From SOKG01 sp964502665 (GTDB lineage Bacteria > Chloroflexota > Dehalococcoidia > SZUA-161): a DNA stretch of 24,576 nucleotides. Shown here in pieces: positions 7,665 through 14,822 of this stretch. Location: positions 1 through 24,576 of the forward strand of contig CAZCXP010000019.1 in the NCBI GenBank assembly GCA_964502665.1, given 5' to 3'. The position numbers and the translations under genes were made by a program. Each line of letters begins with the position of its first letter. The first letter of the stretch is position 1. The notes beneath the pieces were generated by a model. It searched no databases. It saw only the letters and a program-made list of their open reading frames with translations, and was not told the origin of the DNA.

Positions 7665-7735
7665 TGGGGCGATGCAGGACTCGAACCTACAGCCTTCTGT
7701 GGGCAAAACGAATCGTTGAAAACAAGCCCAGACCA
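7665..7735 (-). other. tRNA 3'-end-like fragment (possible attachment-site scar)
   Basis: On the minus strand, GTAGG-TTCGAGT-CCTGC (7690 down to 7674) makes a regular 5-bp T-arm (one G-U pair) with a standard TTCGA loop, followed by an acceptor-like ATCGCCCC. No matching 5' acceptor strand or D-arm lies at tRNA distance upstream. A short repeat TGGGC / GCCCA brackets 7700-7731. This looks like the 3' part of a tRNA, the sort left where an integrative element joined a tRNA gene. No integrase is visible. Confidence 0.35.
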
Positions 7736-7753
7736 CCACTGCCAACAACTCAC

Positions 7754-9184
7754 TCAATTGAACACCTGTGATTGAGCCGCTACCAGCGTCCCCTCCACAC
7801 CAGCGTTTCCTGACAACCCAATTTCACGCACTAGCCCTCGATGGGAGATTTGGGGGGTTCTGAGTTCTGATAGGGAGGTTACCCTTTGCATAGCGAGCAG
7901 CCCCTGTACTCTGGCCTGATATTCCAGCTTCTGAATAAGGTTTTGTATTATCTGTTCCCATGTGAACATTCTCGCTGTTTCTCTGGCTCGCTCAGTAATC
8001 TTCAGCTTTAGCTGAGGGTGGGCCTCAAGATATATCATGTAGCACTCGATTTCCGAAGGGTCCGATGTTTCCAATACAATCGCGTTATGGAAAGGAATAA
8101 CATAGTCCTCGCCTGTACTGCCAGTGTAGGCAATTCCCCCCGCTGCCATGGTCTCCAGCCCGACCAGTCCAAAAGGCTCGTGACCGCTGTTGGCGAGCAC
8201 AGCGTCGGCGGCACGATACACAACTCTTAAGAATTCTTGGGGACAATGGAACCTCATGTTTATCATGTCCGCCCCTGCGTTTCCCTCTATTGCGTTTAAG
8301 TAATCATCCAGTCTGTCCCCCGTAGTTCCTGCCTCGTTTATGGTGAGACCCAGGCATTGCGCGCTGTTCATCACTTCCCCACCATATGGCTCTATCCCTC
8401 CCCGGGCCAAGAGCACGGTCTTCAAACCCCTGGCCTTGAGCCTGGCAGTCGCTTCTGTCGCCATATCCCATCGCTTGTCAGGGTCCCAGCGAGCCACTTT
8501 AGCCAGTATCAAGTCGGCATCCAGACTTCTCCTAAGCCTTGCAACTAAGCCTTCGTCGACATCATCCAGTAGACATCCCGGGATTCCATTGGGAATGACA
8601 AAGATGCTGAGTCCCATTCTCAACATGATCTGCTTCATGTACCTGCTTACGGTTGTTATCGTGGCAGCATTGGCCAGACGCCTCCAGTCTATAAGGTGGA
8701 AGCCAAAAGTGTTATTCGCATTCCAGAACATAACAACTCTATGTCTAAGCCCATTGGCCCCGAGCATGTCGCTGATACGACACATAGCCTCCGCAGTATG
8801 CCACTCTTCCCCCAGTACAACCACCAGCTTGTCCTGAGCCAGCGCCGGCTTCACTATACGATCCACCACAAACCTGGGCGCGGACTCGCTGAAATCCCAG
8901 AGTTTCTCCTTTTCTCCTTGATAGACGCCAGCCGGATAGTACTTGCTGATCCACTGGCACCAACGATGCAGCGTCAGATTACCGCTACACCTTACCTCCT
9001 CACCAGGTAAGTCGGGGTCTCCGATGAACAAACAGTGAACGGAAAAACCCTGGTCAGCCAAAGCCCGTGAAAGATTGGTCACCCTTGTCCCCAGGCCTCC
9101 CGCCGAGGAGTATAAGTCTGGTCCCTCAAAGGAAAGGATGACGAACTCTGTATTTTCAGGGGTTATGTTTTGTTGAATCGCCAC
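7754..9184 (-). CDS. Glycosyltransferase, GT4-like (copy 1 of a paralogous pair)
   Basis: A 476-aa GT-B fold protein. The N-terminal Rossmann domain opens with FVILSFEGPDLYSSAGGLGTRVTNLSRAL, the loop used by glycogen-synthase-like and GT4 enzymes. The C-terminal domain has the nucleotide-sugar motif EPFGLVGLE, with the two glutamates of the retaining E-x7-E pattern at 336 and 344, followed by TMAAGGIAYTGSTGEDYV. It should transfer a sugar from a nucleotide donor. Pairing with an alpha-glucan phosphorylase suggests synthesis of a storage glucan, but the donor and acceptor are unknown. It is the third gene of a minus-strand series (DUF5752, 108-aa protein, this gene). Residues after about 425 form a divergent tail. 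The gene at 17006-18478 is a close paralogue. Confidence 0.85.
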   Translation of the reverse strand: MAIQQNITPENTEFVILSFEGPDLYSSAGGLGTRVTNLSRALADQGFSVHCLFIGDPDLPGEEVRCSGNLTLHRWCQWISKYYPAGVYQGEKEKLWDFSESAPRFVVDRIVKPALAQDKLVVVLGEEWHTAEAMCRISDMLGANGLRHRVVMFWNANNTFGFHLIDWRRLANAATITTVSRYMKQIMLRMGLSIFVIPNGIPGCLLDDVDEGLVARLRRSLDADLILAKVARWDPDKRWDMATEATARLKARGLKTVLLARGGIEPYGGEVMNSAQCLGLTINEAGTTGDRLDDYLNAIEGNAGADMINMRFHCPQEFLRVVYRAADAVLANSGHEPFGLVGLETMAAGGIAYTGSTGEDYVIPFHNAIVLETSDPSEIECYMIYLEAHPQLKLKITERARETARMFTWEQIIQNLIQKLEYQARVQGLLAMQRVTSLSELRTPQISHRGLVREIGLSGNAGVEGTLVAAQSQVFN

Positions 9185-9248
9185 GATAAGACCTCACAAA
9201 TTTCTAGTTATCGGCTTTCTATCTGGGATTTGTCTCCTCTTCATAAAT

Positions 9249-9575
9249 TCAACATCTGACTTCAGTTTTGGGCAGGGCGGTCTGTTCACTGAGGTCAATT
9301 GAGGGCATTCCGAGTTCGCTCGCTCTTAGCCACTCATATCGAAGAATGCCTCTGACTGTCTCCAAGTCCGCACGTTCAAAGAACCCATGACGCCCAATGA
9401 GTCCGCAATGGGCCATCTGACGAATATCATTGACGGTTATGATTCGATAGGCACCGGGCACGGTTGAATTGAACTTGGCAGCAAATCTTTCTGTATCGGC
9501 TACAACTGCCCAGCCATCCGCCCATCCACTCTGTCTGGCAATGAGTTCTTCCCTCAACGTGCGAACAAAGCTCAT
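9249..9575 (-). CDS. Unrecognised 108-aa protein between DUF5752 and glycosyltransferase genes
   Basis: A good SD (GAGGAG, 6 nt before the ATG) and a 10-bp gap to the upstream DUF5752 gene support a real gene in an operon; the glycosyltransferase starts 64 bp downstream. The protein is soluble, with mixed charge, and has no signal peptide or membrane span. Segments such as GAYRIITVNDIRQMAHCGLIGRHGFFERADLETVRGILRYEWLRASELGMP suggest a compact alpha/beta fold. I do not recognise a family. Its position, with one SD-led frame directly after DUF5752, suggests a partner or accessory in glycan metabolism, but that is only context. Confidence 0.7.
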   Translation of the reverse strand: MSFVRTLREELIARQSGWADGWAVVADTERFAAKFNSTVPGAYRIITVNDIRQMAHCGLIGRHGFFERADLETVRGILRYEWLRASELGMPSIDLSEQTALPKTEVRC

Positions 9576-9585
9576 GACGGCTCCT

Positions 9586-9903
9586 CTAAAAGCTCGCCTG
9601 AAGCGAATGCAGCCTCATTTCAACTTTGTGGGCTGCAGCGGTCTTTGTGGCAGTCTTCACTAGCTCCCCGGCCAGTGCCGCATCGCCGATGACATCTCTG
9701 ATCCAGCTGCTAAAATCGTTCTTCTTCCTGCTGGCATGATAGTGATATGTGTCACCAGACATCTTTCTGAGAGCATTAAAAAGTTCTTCTAGGTTCTTCA
9801 CAACCCCCCCATCATGGCACCAAAACACCTTGTCCTCAGGTACATCGTCTAGCCATGACTTATCCAGCTTCCCCTTTATAATCTCTTTTCTAACTGTAGC
9901 CAT
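9586..9903 (-). CDS. DUF5752 family protein
   Basis: About 105 aa from the ATG at 9903 (MATVRKEIIKG). An in-frame GTG at 9915 would add four residues, but AGGGGGT about 10 nt before 9903 favours the ATG. I recognise DUF5752 by the pattern FWCHDGGVVKNLEELFNALRKMSGDTYHYHASRKKNDFSSWIRDVIGD: a strand followed by a Leu-Glu-Glu-Leu helix, paired histidines, and the NDFxxWIxDVxGD box. The family has no established biochemical role that I know of. It heads the coding part of a glycan-related operon and follows a leader with a small peptide gene and two hairpins. The C-terminal residues (KTATKTAAAHKVEMRLHSL) are basic. Confidence 0.78.
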   Translation of the reverse strand: MATVRKEIIKGKLDKSWLDDVPEDKVFWCHDGGVVKNLEELFNALRKMSGDTYHYHASRKKNDFSSWIRDVIGDAALAGELVKTATKTAAAHKVEMRLHSLQASF

Positions 9904-9942
9904 TGCTCTACTCACCCCCTGCTATCGGTAGACATTGTTGAT

Positions 9943-9964
9943 TCTCGACCCCGCGAAGTCGAGA
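9943..9964. promoter_or_regulatory. Second leader hairpin upstream of DUF5752
   Basis: An inverted repeat TCTCGAC (9943-9949) / GTCGAGA (9958-9964) with an 8-nt loop. It lies about 40 nt before the DUF5752 start and just after the larger hairpin at 9978-10018, so a minus-strand transcript would carry the two in series. Confidence 0.4.
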
Positions 9965-9977
9965 TGCCCGGTTCCGA

Positions 9978-10018
9978 ACTGTGGGGGGGCGAGGTTCTTC
10001 TCGCCCCCCCAGACAGTT
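9978..10018 (-). terminator. Very stable G/C hairpin after the small peptide gene
   Basis: Eleven perfect pairs GGGGGGGCGAG (9983-9993) / CTCGCCCCCCC (10000-10010) with a 6-nt loop. Beyond a 2-nt bulge the flanking bases ACTGT and ACAGT can also pair. On the minus strand it sits 20 nt after the stop codon of the 22-codon gene and about 75 nt before DUF5752. There is no U-tract, so it may be a terminator, attenuator, or RNA-processing/stabilising hairpin. Confidence 0.6.
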
Positions 10019-10029
10019 AAGGACTATCC

Positions 10030-10098
10030 CTACCTCTTCGGTCCGGGCTTGCTGGGGCCGGGCTTGCTCGGGCCAGGCTTTCCAGGTTTCGTGGTCAT
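10030..10098 (-). CDS. Small Lys/Pro/Gly repeat peptide (22 aa), possible leader peptide
   Basis: The frame ATG (10096-10098) to TAG (10030-10032) encodes MTTKPGKPGPSKPGP followed by SKPGPKR: a strongly basic peptide built on a K-P-G-P-S unit, encoded by two near-identical 15-bp DNA repeats (10045-10059 and 10060-10074, one mismatch). Support for a real gene: a perfect AGGAGGT at 10108-10114 with 9-nt spacing, a near-consensus promoter about 150 bp upstream on the same strand, and a strong hairpin after the stop. I do not recognise a family. It could be a regulatory leader peptide for the DUF5752-glycosyltransferase genes or an abundant small nucleic-acid- or polyanion-binding peptide. It is too short for normal gene callers. 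Confidence 0.65.
   Translation of the reverse strand: MTTKPGKPGPSKPGPSKPGPKR
10045..10074. repeat. 15-bp tandem repeat inside the small peptide gene
   Basis: GGGCTTGCTGGGGCC (10045-10059) and GGGCTTGCTCGGGCC (10060-10074) differ at one base. The next 15 bp are a degenerate third unit. The repeat is in frame and encodes the K-P-G-P-S units of the minus-strand peptide. Confidence 0.8.
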
Positions 10099-10225
10099 TA
10101 GGTTTTCACCTCCTCTCCAAGTGCCTGCATTTTTGTTCCAGGAATCTTGTCATCGACATCAGCTATACTCAAGGCCGAGGGTTGCAATCTCCATGGTTCT
10201 GTGTTATAAATATTAAGGAAATGGT

Positions 10226-10277
10226 TAGCATGTTCCATTAGTTATGCTATATCAAGCATGCATTATACGTCATGCTT
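10226..10277. promoter_or_regulatory. Paired operator-like inverted repeats in the divergent control region
   Basis: AAGCATG (10254-10260) / CATGCTT (10271-10277), with a 10-bp spacer, straddles the -10 box of the minus-strand promoter. A related TAGCAT (10226-10231) / ATGCTA (10244-10249), with a 12-bp spacer, lies just downstream. The shared half-site AGCAT and the adjacent divergent winged-helix gene suggest these are its binding sites. Confidence 0.5.
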
Positions 10278-10290
10278 ACTGGTTTGTCAA
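10262..10290 (-). promoter_or_regulatory. Consensus sigma70 promoter for the peptide / DUF5752 transcript
   Basis: On the minus strand: -35 TTGACA (10285-10290), exactly 17 bp, -10 TATAAT (10262-10267), both perfect matches. It is the strongest promoter I see in the window. It would give a leader of about 150 nt before the 22-codon gene. The -10 sits in the middle of an inverted repeat, so it is probably repressible. Confidence 0.82.
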
Positions 10291-10338
10291 TAGTTTTTTT
10301 CGGCATTTCAGGTACGATTTCCCTGGAGGTTTGGAGCT

Positions 10339-10641
10339 GTGCCTGAGTGGACATTTCTCACCAATCATGGACTGGTGCTAAGTTACCTGGCTCTGCATCC
10401 ACGCATTACCGCCCGGGAACTAGGCGACGCAATAGGCATTACGGAGAGAGCTACGCGGAAGATAATCGCTGACCTATCGGAGACCGGCTATATTATCAAG
10501 AAGCGGGAGGGAAGACGCAACCGCTACCGCGTAAACGCTGATCTCTCTCTTCGACATGCCACCCAACAGGAAGCAGCAATCGGCGATCTGCTTCAAGCAC
10601 TGGGCTGGAAGAGAAGAGGGCGGCGGCGGAAGACAGGCTGA
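10339..10641 (+). CDS. Winged helix-turn-helix transcriptional regulator
   Basis: A 100-aa protein starting at GTG with GGAGGT 8 nt upstream. The opening EWTFLTNHGLVLSYLALHP, the helix-turn-helix ITARELGDAIGITERATRKIIADLSETGYI (about 23-52) and the wing KKREGRRNRYRVN, followed by LRHA, match a MarR-like winged-helix family common in Chloroflexi and archaea. The C-terminus is highly basic (KRRGRRRKTG). There is no visible ligand domain. It is divergent from the strong promoter of the peptide/DUF5752 transcript and directly beside symmetric sites, so it probably controls that promoter and its own. It lies upstream of the glucan phosphorylase gene on the same strand but with a 223-bp gap, so co-transcription is possible, not certain. 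Confidence 0.82.
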   Translation: MPEWTFLTNHGLVLSYLALHPRITARELGDAIGITERATRKIIADLSETGYIIKKREGRRNRYRVNADLSLRHATQQEAAIGDLLQALGWKRRGRRRKTG

Positions 10642-10825
10642 AAGCCTTTGAGATTGCCTTGTGAAGCGAGCATCGTAGATGGGCTACCCTTCCGTCAAAC
10701 ACCAAGCCAGGTCCAGGTTATGTCTTCTGCCTCGGTCACCTATGTTATCTCAGCGGTCGTTCGGTTCAAGCCAGTGTTCACCCAAAACCCATGATCTACG
10801 TGGTGAGCATGGTTGTATCCCAGGT

Positions 10826-10839
10826 TGACATATATGTCA
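10826..10839. promoter_or_regulatory. 14-bp perfect palindrome upstream of glucan phosphorylase 1
   Basis: TGACATATATGTCA is fully self-complementary and ends 25 bp before the ATG at 10865, just upstream of the SD (GAGGTG, 10849-10854). Its size and position suit a dimeric regulator. The second phosphorylase copy has no equivalent. Confidence 0.5.
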
Positions 10840-10864
10840 TGAATTATTGAGGTGCAGAGAAAAG

Positions 10865-13009
10865 ATGCGGAGGCCAATGATACCTGAGCGCATATGGAGA
10901 CTTGATGAGTTTGCCAAGAACCTGTGGTGGACCTGGCATCAACCGGGGCGTGACCTTTTCCGTGCCCTGGATTACCCACTGTGGAGAGCAAGCGGTCATA
11001 ACCCGGTTGAGCAGCTGCTTGAGATTAGCGCCGGTAGGCTTATGCAGGCATCCTCTGACCCCACCTATCTCAGTATGTACGATTCAGTCCTATCGTCATA
11101 CGATGCTGACCTGTCCGCCCGGGACAAATGGTTCGACATGAGCTATCCCGACTGGCAATCAGGTCCTATTGCCTTCTTCTCCATGGAGTTTGCCATCCAT
11201 AATTCGCTACCCATCTACGCCGGTGGGCTGGGTGTACTCGCGGGAGACATCTGCAAAGAGGCCAGTGACCTGGGGATACCGCTGGTGGGCGTGGGGTTCA
11301 TGTATCCCCAGGGGTATTTTCGCCAGCGAATCTCAGCGGAGGGCTGGCAGGAGGAGATATACAGCCAGCTTGACTTCGATGAAGCCCCCATCATTCCAGT
11401 CCTTTCGCCGCAAGGGCACATACCCCTGGCCGAGGTCCAGTGGGACAGCGGGGTGGTATATATCAAGGCGTGGCTAGTCCGGGCTGGCCGTACGGCGATA
11501 TACCTACTGGACACAAACCTCGAGGAGAACGACCCGCGCGACCGTCAACTTACATCCCGTCTCTATATTGCTGATCAAGAATTGCGTATGCAGCAAGAGA
11601 TAGTGCTGGGAGTCGGCGGGGTACGGGTTCTTCGAGCACTTGGCATCAACCCAGCCGTTTGGCACGCTAACGAAGGCCATACCGCTTTCATGATGCTGGA
11701 GCGCACTAAGGAAGAAGTGGAGAAAGGTACTTCACTCGACCAAGCCCTCAAAAATGTGCGGTCAACCACCATTTTCACCACCCATACACCGGTTCCCGCA
11801 GGGCATGATGTCTTTCCCACAGCTTTGGTTGAGTGTTACTTCCAGGACTACTTTGAATCGCTGGCGATAGACCGGGATACATTCATGAAGCTGGGACAAC
11901 AGAATGGCGCTGGAACGGAAGACTTTAACATGACAGTGCTTGCCATGAGACTGGCAGAACGGCGCAATGGTGTGAGCCTCCTTCACGGCTCTGTGTCAAG
12001 GAAGATATGGCACGTGCTTTGGCCAGACACTGAGGAGGACGATGTACCTATCACCCAGATTACCAATGGCATTCATGTGCCCACCTGGGTCGCACCCGAA
12101 ATGGCAAAATTGTTTGAGAAATATCTTGGGCAGGGATGGGTGGAAAATCACGACGATGCACCGCTTTGGGACCGGGTATTTGAAATCCCCGATGATGAAC
12201 TGTGGGCTGTCCGCCAGATTCTGAAGCGCAAGCTCCTCTATGCAATCGTCGAACGCGTACAAAAAGGTTGGGCTGATGGTCATTTGTCTATTGACCAGTT
12301 GCCAGCTATGGGAGCCCTCCTCAACCCTGGTTTGCTTACTGTAGGCTTCGTCCGCCGCTTCACCGAATACAAGCGGCCAGCGCTTCTATTCAAGGATGTC
12401 GAACGTTTAAAGCTAATGGTCACCCATCCGCGGCATCCGATGCAGATAGTCTTCGCGGGCAAGTCCCATCCGGCAGACTTCCCATCCAAGCACTTGCTGC
12501 ACCAGGTTTATACCATGGCGAAGGAGCGCGAGTTCCAGGGAAGAATAGCCTTTGTGGAAGACTATGACATGCACATGGCGCGCTACCTGGTACACGGGGT
12601 CGATGTCTGGCTGAACACGCCTAGGCGCTTGCGCGAGGCCTGCGGCAGCAGTGGCATGAAGGCATCACTGAACGGTGTCCCTCACCTTAGCGTGCGCGAC
12701 GGATGGTGGCACGAAGCCTACACTGGAGGCAACGGCTGGGCAATCGGCAATATGACTACCGGGGTACACAGCACCGATGAGGAAGATGAAACAGATGCCG
12801 AGGCCCTCTACTGCCTGCTGGAAGAGGAGATAATACCTCTCTACTACGATCAGGATCATAAAGGGGTGCCTCATCGGTGGATACATCTTGTCAAAGAGGC
12901 GATCCGCACTGTCGTGCCCAGGTTTTGCGCGCGGCGGATGCTGAAGGAATATGCTGCCCGCATGTACGTTCCGGCTGCGCGTTCAGTGGAGTCGAAAGAG
13001 GCAGATTGA
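10865..13009 (+). CDS. glgP: Alpha-glucan (glycogen/maltodextrin) phosphorylase, DUF3417 type, copy 1
   Basis: A 714-aa protein. I prefer the ATG at 10865 over the in-frame TTG at 10847 because the SD GAGGTG lies between them and the paralogue begins at a comparable place. It opens with the DUF3417 segment (RIWRLDEFAKNLWWTWHQPGRDLFRALDYPLW), then the GT35 core: FSMEFAIHNSLPIYAGGLGVLAGD, WHANEGHTAFM, THTPVPAGHDVF, TNGIHVPTW, and GFVRRFTEYKRPALLF. The PLP lysine is Lys599 in CGSSGMKASLNG, followed by LSVRDGWWHEAY. It releases glucose-1-phosphate from alpha-1,4-glucans in the cytoplasm. It is somewhat shorter than the roughly 820-860 aa I recall for many DUF3417-type enzymes. Its divergent partner is the glycosyltransferase at 7754-9184. 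A 14-bp palindrome precedes it. Confidence 0.9.
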   Translation: MRRPMIPERIWRLDEFAKNLWWTWHQPGRDLFRALDYPLWRASGHNPVEQLLEISAGRLMQASSDPTYLSMYDSVLSSYDADLSARDKWFDMSYPDWQSGPIAFFSMEFAIHNSLPIYAGGLGVLAGDICKEASDLGIPLVGVGFMYPQGYFRQRISAEGWQEEIYSQLDFDEAPIIPVLSPQGHIPLAEVQWDSGVVYIKAWLVRAGRTAIYLLDTNLEENDPRDRQLTSRLYIADQELRMQQEIVLGVGGVRVLRALGINPAVWHANEGHTAFMMLERTKEEVEKGTSLDQALKNVRSTTIFTTHTPVPAGHDVFPTALVECYFQDYFESLAIDRDTFMKLGQQNGAGTEDFNMTVLAMRLAERRNGVSLLHGSVSRKIWHVLWPDTEEDDVPITQITNGIHVPTWVAPEMAKLFEKYLGQGWVENHDDAPLWDRVFEIPDDELWAVRQILKRKLLYAIVERVQKGWADGHLSIDQLPAMGALLNPGLLTVGFVRRFTEYKRPALLFKDVERLKLMVTHPRHPMQIVFAGKSHPADFPSKHLLHQVYTMAKEREFQGRIAFVEDYDMHMARYLVHGVDVWLNTPRRLREACGSSGMKASLNGVPHLSVRDGWWHEAYTGGNGWAIGNMTTGVHSTDEEDETDAEALYCLLEEEIIPLYYDQDHKGVPHRWIHLVKEAIRTVVPRFCARRMLKEYAARMYVPAARSVESKEAD

Positions 13010-13084
13010 TGAAGAACCCTCCGCGGAAATGGAGGTCGCCGCTTTCACTCTTGGATGAGAGACAGAAGGGAACTCGGAGGAGGT

Positions 13085-13525
13085 ATGGCAACGCGTGAAA
13101 TAGATATCAAAATTCGTAAGATGACCGAAGCCGACCTGCCCAGGGTAAAGGAAATCGACCGGGAGCTTGTCGGCCCCTATCGGGCTGTCTCGTGGCCGCT
13201 GAGGGTGGAAGCTCACTGGTGGGTTTATCGTGGCATGCCCAACTTCGTCGCCGAGATCGGAAATCAGCTGGTGGGCTTCCTACTGGGCGACATAAGGGGG
13301 TCAGAGTACGGAGCGGATGTAAGTGGGTGGATAGACATCATGGGTGTTGCCCCTGAGCATCAAAGCAAGGGCATAGGCCGAAAACTAGTCGAGGCGTTCT
13401 GCCAGGAATGCCAGAAGCAAGGGATTAGGGTAAGAGTCCTCGTTGTCGGAGATGACCAGCGCCTCGTCAAGTTCTGGACGTCCCTGGGCTTCGAAAAGGG
13501 CGATCTAATTAGCTACCGGAGATGA
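13085..13525 (+). CDS. GNAT family N-acetyltransferase
   Basis: About 146 aa from the ATG at 13085, which follows a GGAGGAGGT run closely. An upstream in-frame ATG at 13055 lacks a well-placed SD. GNAT features: IRKMTEADLPRVKEIDREL at the N-terminus, strand 4 GWIDIMGVAPEHQSKGIGRKLVEAF with the acetyl-CoA pyrophosphate loop QSKGIG (93-98), and the C-terminal VKFWTSLGFEKG. It transfers an acetyl group from acetyl-CoA to an amine, with the substrate unknown. It lies 75 bp after glucan phosphorylase 1 and may share its transcript. It looks like a stand-alone single-domain enzyme of normal length. Confidence 0.85.
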   Translation: MATREIDIKIRKMTEADLPRVKEIDRELVGPYRAVSWPLRVEAHWWVYRGMPNFVAEIGNQLVGFLLGDIRGSEYGADVSGWIDIMGVAPEHQSKGIGRKLVEAFCQECQKQGIRVRVLVVGDDQRLVKFWTSLGFEKGDLISYRR

Positions 13526-13828
13526 CTCTTATTCGGCATGATAGAGCGGCGCCAAAGCAGCCCACGGTCAGGCTATAAACCTGCTAAGTCATCACACAAG
13601 AGATGCAACGAGACAAGGGCAGTGAAGATGGAGCAGACATAAGCAGACCTTTGTAGCCTTTGCTACCAGAAACCAATATACTCAGTCAGGTGCTTAGCTT
13701 TGAGGAATACGGACGTGGAATTGTGAAGTGGTTAGCGGTATACTAAGATTGCCAGCTTAAAACGAAAGTCAGGGAGGCAACTTGAGCTAAGAAGCGACAA
13801 AATATATCACAATCCATAGAAAGGAGCT
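13526..13828. other. Intergenic stretch with no recognised gene
   Basis: Short frames here lack ribosome-binding sites. A TATACT hexamer at 13739-13744 could be a -10 for the stress-protein gene, but no convincing -35 accompanies it. I see no hairpin or repeat of note. Confidence 0.5.
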
Positions 13829-14746
13829 ATGCCCTTGAAGATGTTGCTTGCTGTTGACGGGTCGGAATACACGGGGATGGCCATCAAGACCCTCAAAACG
13901 CTCAAGCTTCGTGGCAAAACCGAGCTAACCATAATGACCGTGGTGCCGGAGCACACATTTTTGGGAGGGATTACCCTCCACAGGATTATGGGGAATGTCG
14001 CGGCTAGAGCGCGAGCGCATGAGGCTCAGGACAAGAAGGCCACTGCACTGTTGCAGGAATCCGTTGATCTGCTCGGGTCCACTGCCATGAATGTTGAGAC
14101 CCTGGTTGCACGAGGAAACCCTGCCGAGCGGATCATAGAGCAGGCTCACCAAATCCATGCCGACCTTGTGGTGATCGGCGCTAAAGGTACAACCAAATCT
14201 CCCCGATTTCCATTTGGAAGCGTGGCCCAGAAGGTGATGAAATACGCAGGCACAAGCGTCCTGCTTGTCAGGGAGGAGACTAGGAGAGTCAAGCGTGTAC
14301 TCCTGGCCACCGATGGTTCCCCATACTCAGATGCAGCGGCGCGCTTTCTGATAAGCCTTCCGCTGCCCCGGCAGAGCCTTATTATCTTGGTTACCAGCCT
14401 CCAGTCTCATATGGCTGCTTTAGTTAAGATGCCGACTCTGGACATTGAGACCAACCGCAGGATTCTCGAAGAGCTTAGGGCTGCTGAGGAAGAAGCAGCC
14501 CGGAGCCTTATGGCAAAGACGTTGAAACAATTTCGGTCAAAGGGTTACGATGTCGAGTCCCACGTCCTGCGCGGAGAACCCGCAGCCGAAATACTAGCGG
14601 TCGCAAGAACGTTCAACCCCGATCTTGTGGTGCTGGGGGCCAAGGGCCTGAGTGGGATCGAGACCTTCCTTTTGGGAAGTGTAGCGCAAAGAGTCGCTAG
14701 ATTCTCAAGGTATTCGGTGTTGATCGTCAGGGCGCCAAAGAAATAG
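13829..14746 (+). CDS. Tandem-domain universal stress protein (UspA family)
   Basis: A 305-aa protein with two Usp domains. Domain 1 begins KMLLAVDGSEYTGMAIKTL and ends with the ATP-binding motif GAKGTTKSPRFPFGSVAQ (from Gly117). Domain 2 begins RVLLATDGSPYSDAAARFL and ends with GAKGLSGIETFLLGSVAQ (from Gly270). Both keep the G-x2-G-x9-G(S) pattern, so both may bind ATP. The start is ambiguous: AAGGAG (13821-13826) is only 2 nt from the ATG at 13829 but 8 nt from an in-frame TTG at 13835, which would drop two residues. Usp proteins support survival under starvation or stress. The next gene, a GNAT, starts 76 bp downstream, so an operon is likely. Confidence 0.9.
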   Translation: MPLKMLLAVDGSEYTGMAIKTLKTLKLRGKTELTIMTVVPEHTFLGGITLHRIMGNVAARARAHEAQDKKATALLQESVDLLGSTAMNVETLVARGNPAERIIEQAHQIHADLVVIGAKGTTKSPRFPFGSVAQKVMKYAGTSVLLVREETRRVKRVLLATDGSPYSDAAARFLISLPLPRQSLIILVTSLQSHMAALVKMPTLDIETNRRILEELRAAEEEAARSLMAKTLKQFRSKGYDVESHVLRGEPAAEILAVARTFNPDLVVLGAKGLSGIETFLLGSVAQRVARFSRYSVLIVRAPKK

Positions 14747-14822
14747 AACTCCGCCAAACCCAGGGAACCGAGAGACGATCCGATTCAGAGGCGATGCTTA
14801 CTCCAACAGGGAAAGGATAAAC

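Noticed and set aside
7665..7735. Complete tRNA or tmRNA gene on the minus strand
   Set aside because: No 5' acceptor strand, D-arm or anticodon arm of normal form could be built, so only a 3'-like fragment is claimed.
9943..10074. CRISPR array or phage-type repeats
   Set aside because: The 15-bp repeats are adjacent without spacers and are in frame within a peptide gene. No cas genes are present.
9935..10241. Plus-strand frames with GPGLLGPGLLGPG repeats
   Set aside because: They are the antisense of the small peptide gene, have no ribosome-binding site and run through the G/C hairpin. The minus-strand frame has a perfect SD and promoter.
13539..13641. 34-codon frame starting MIERRQSSPRSGYK
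   Set aside because: No SD precedes it and its composition is not protein-like.
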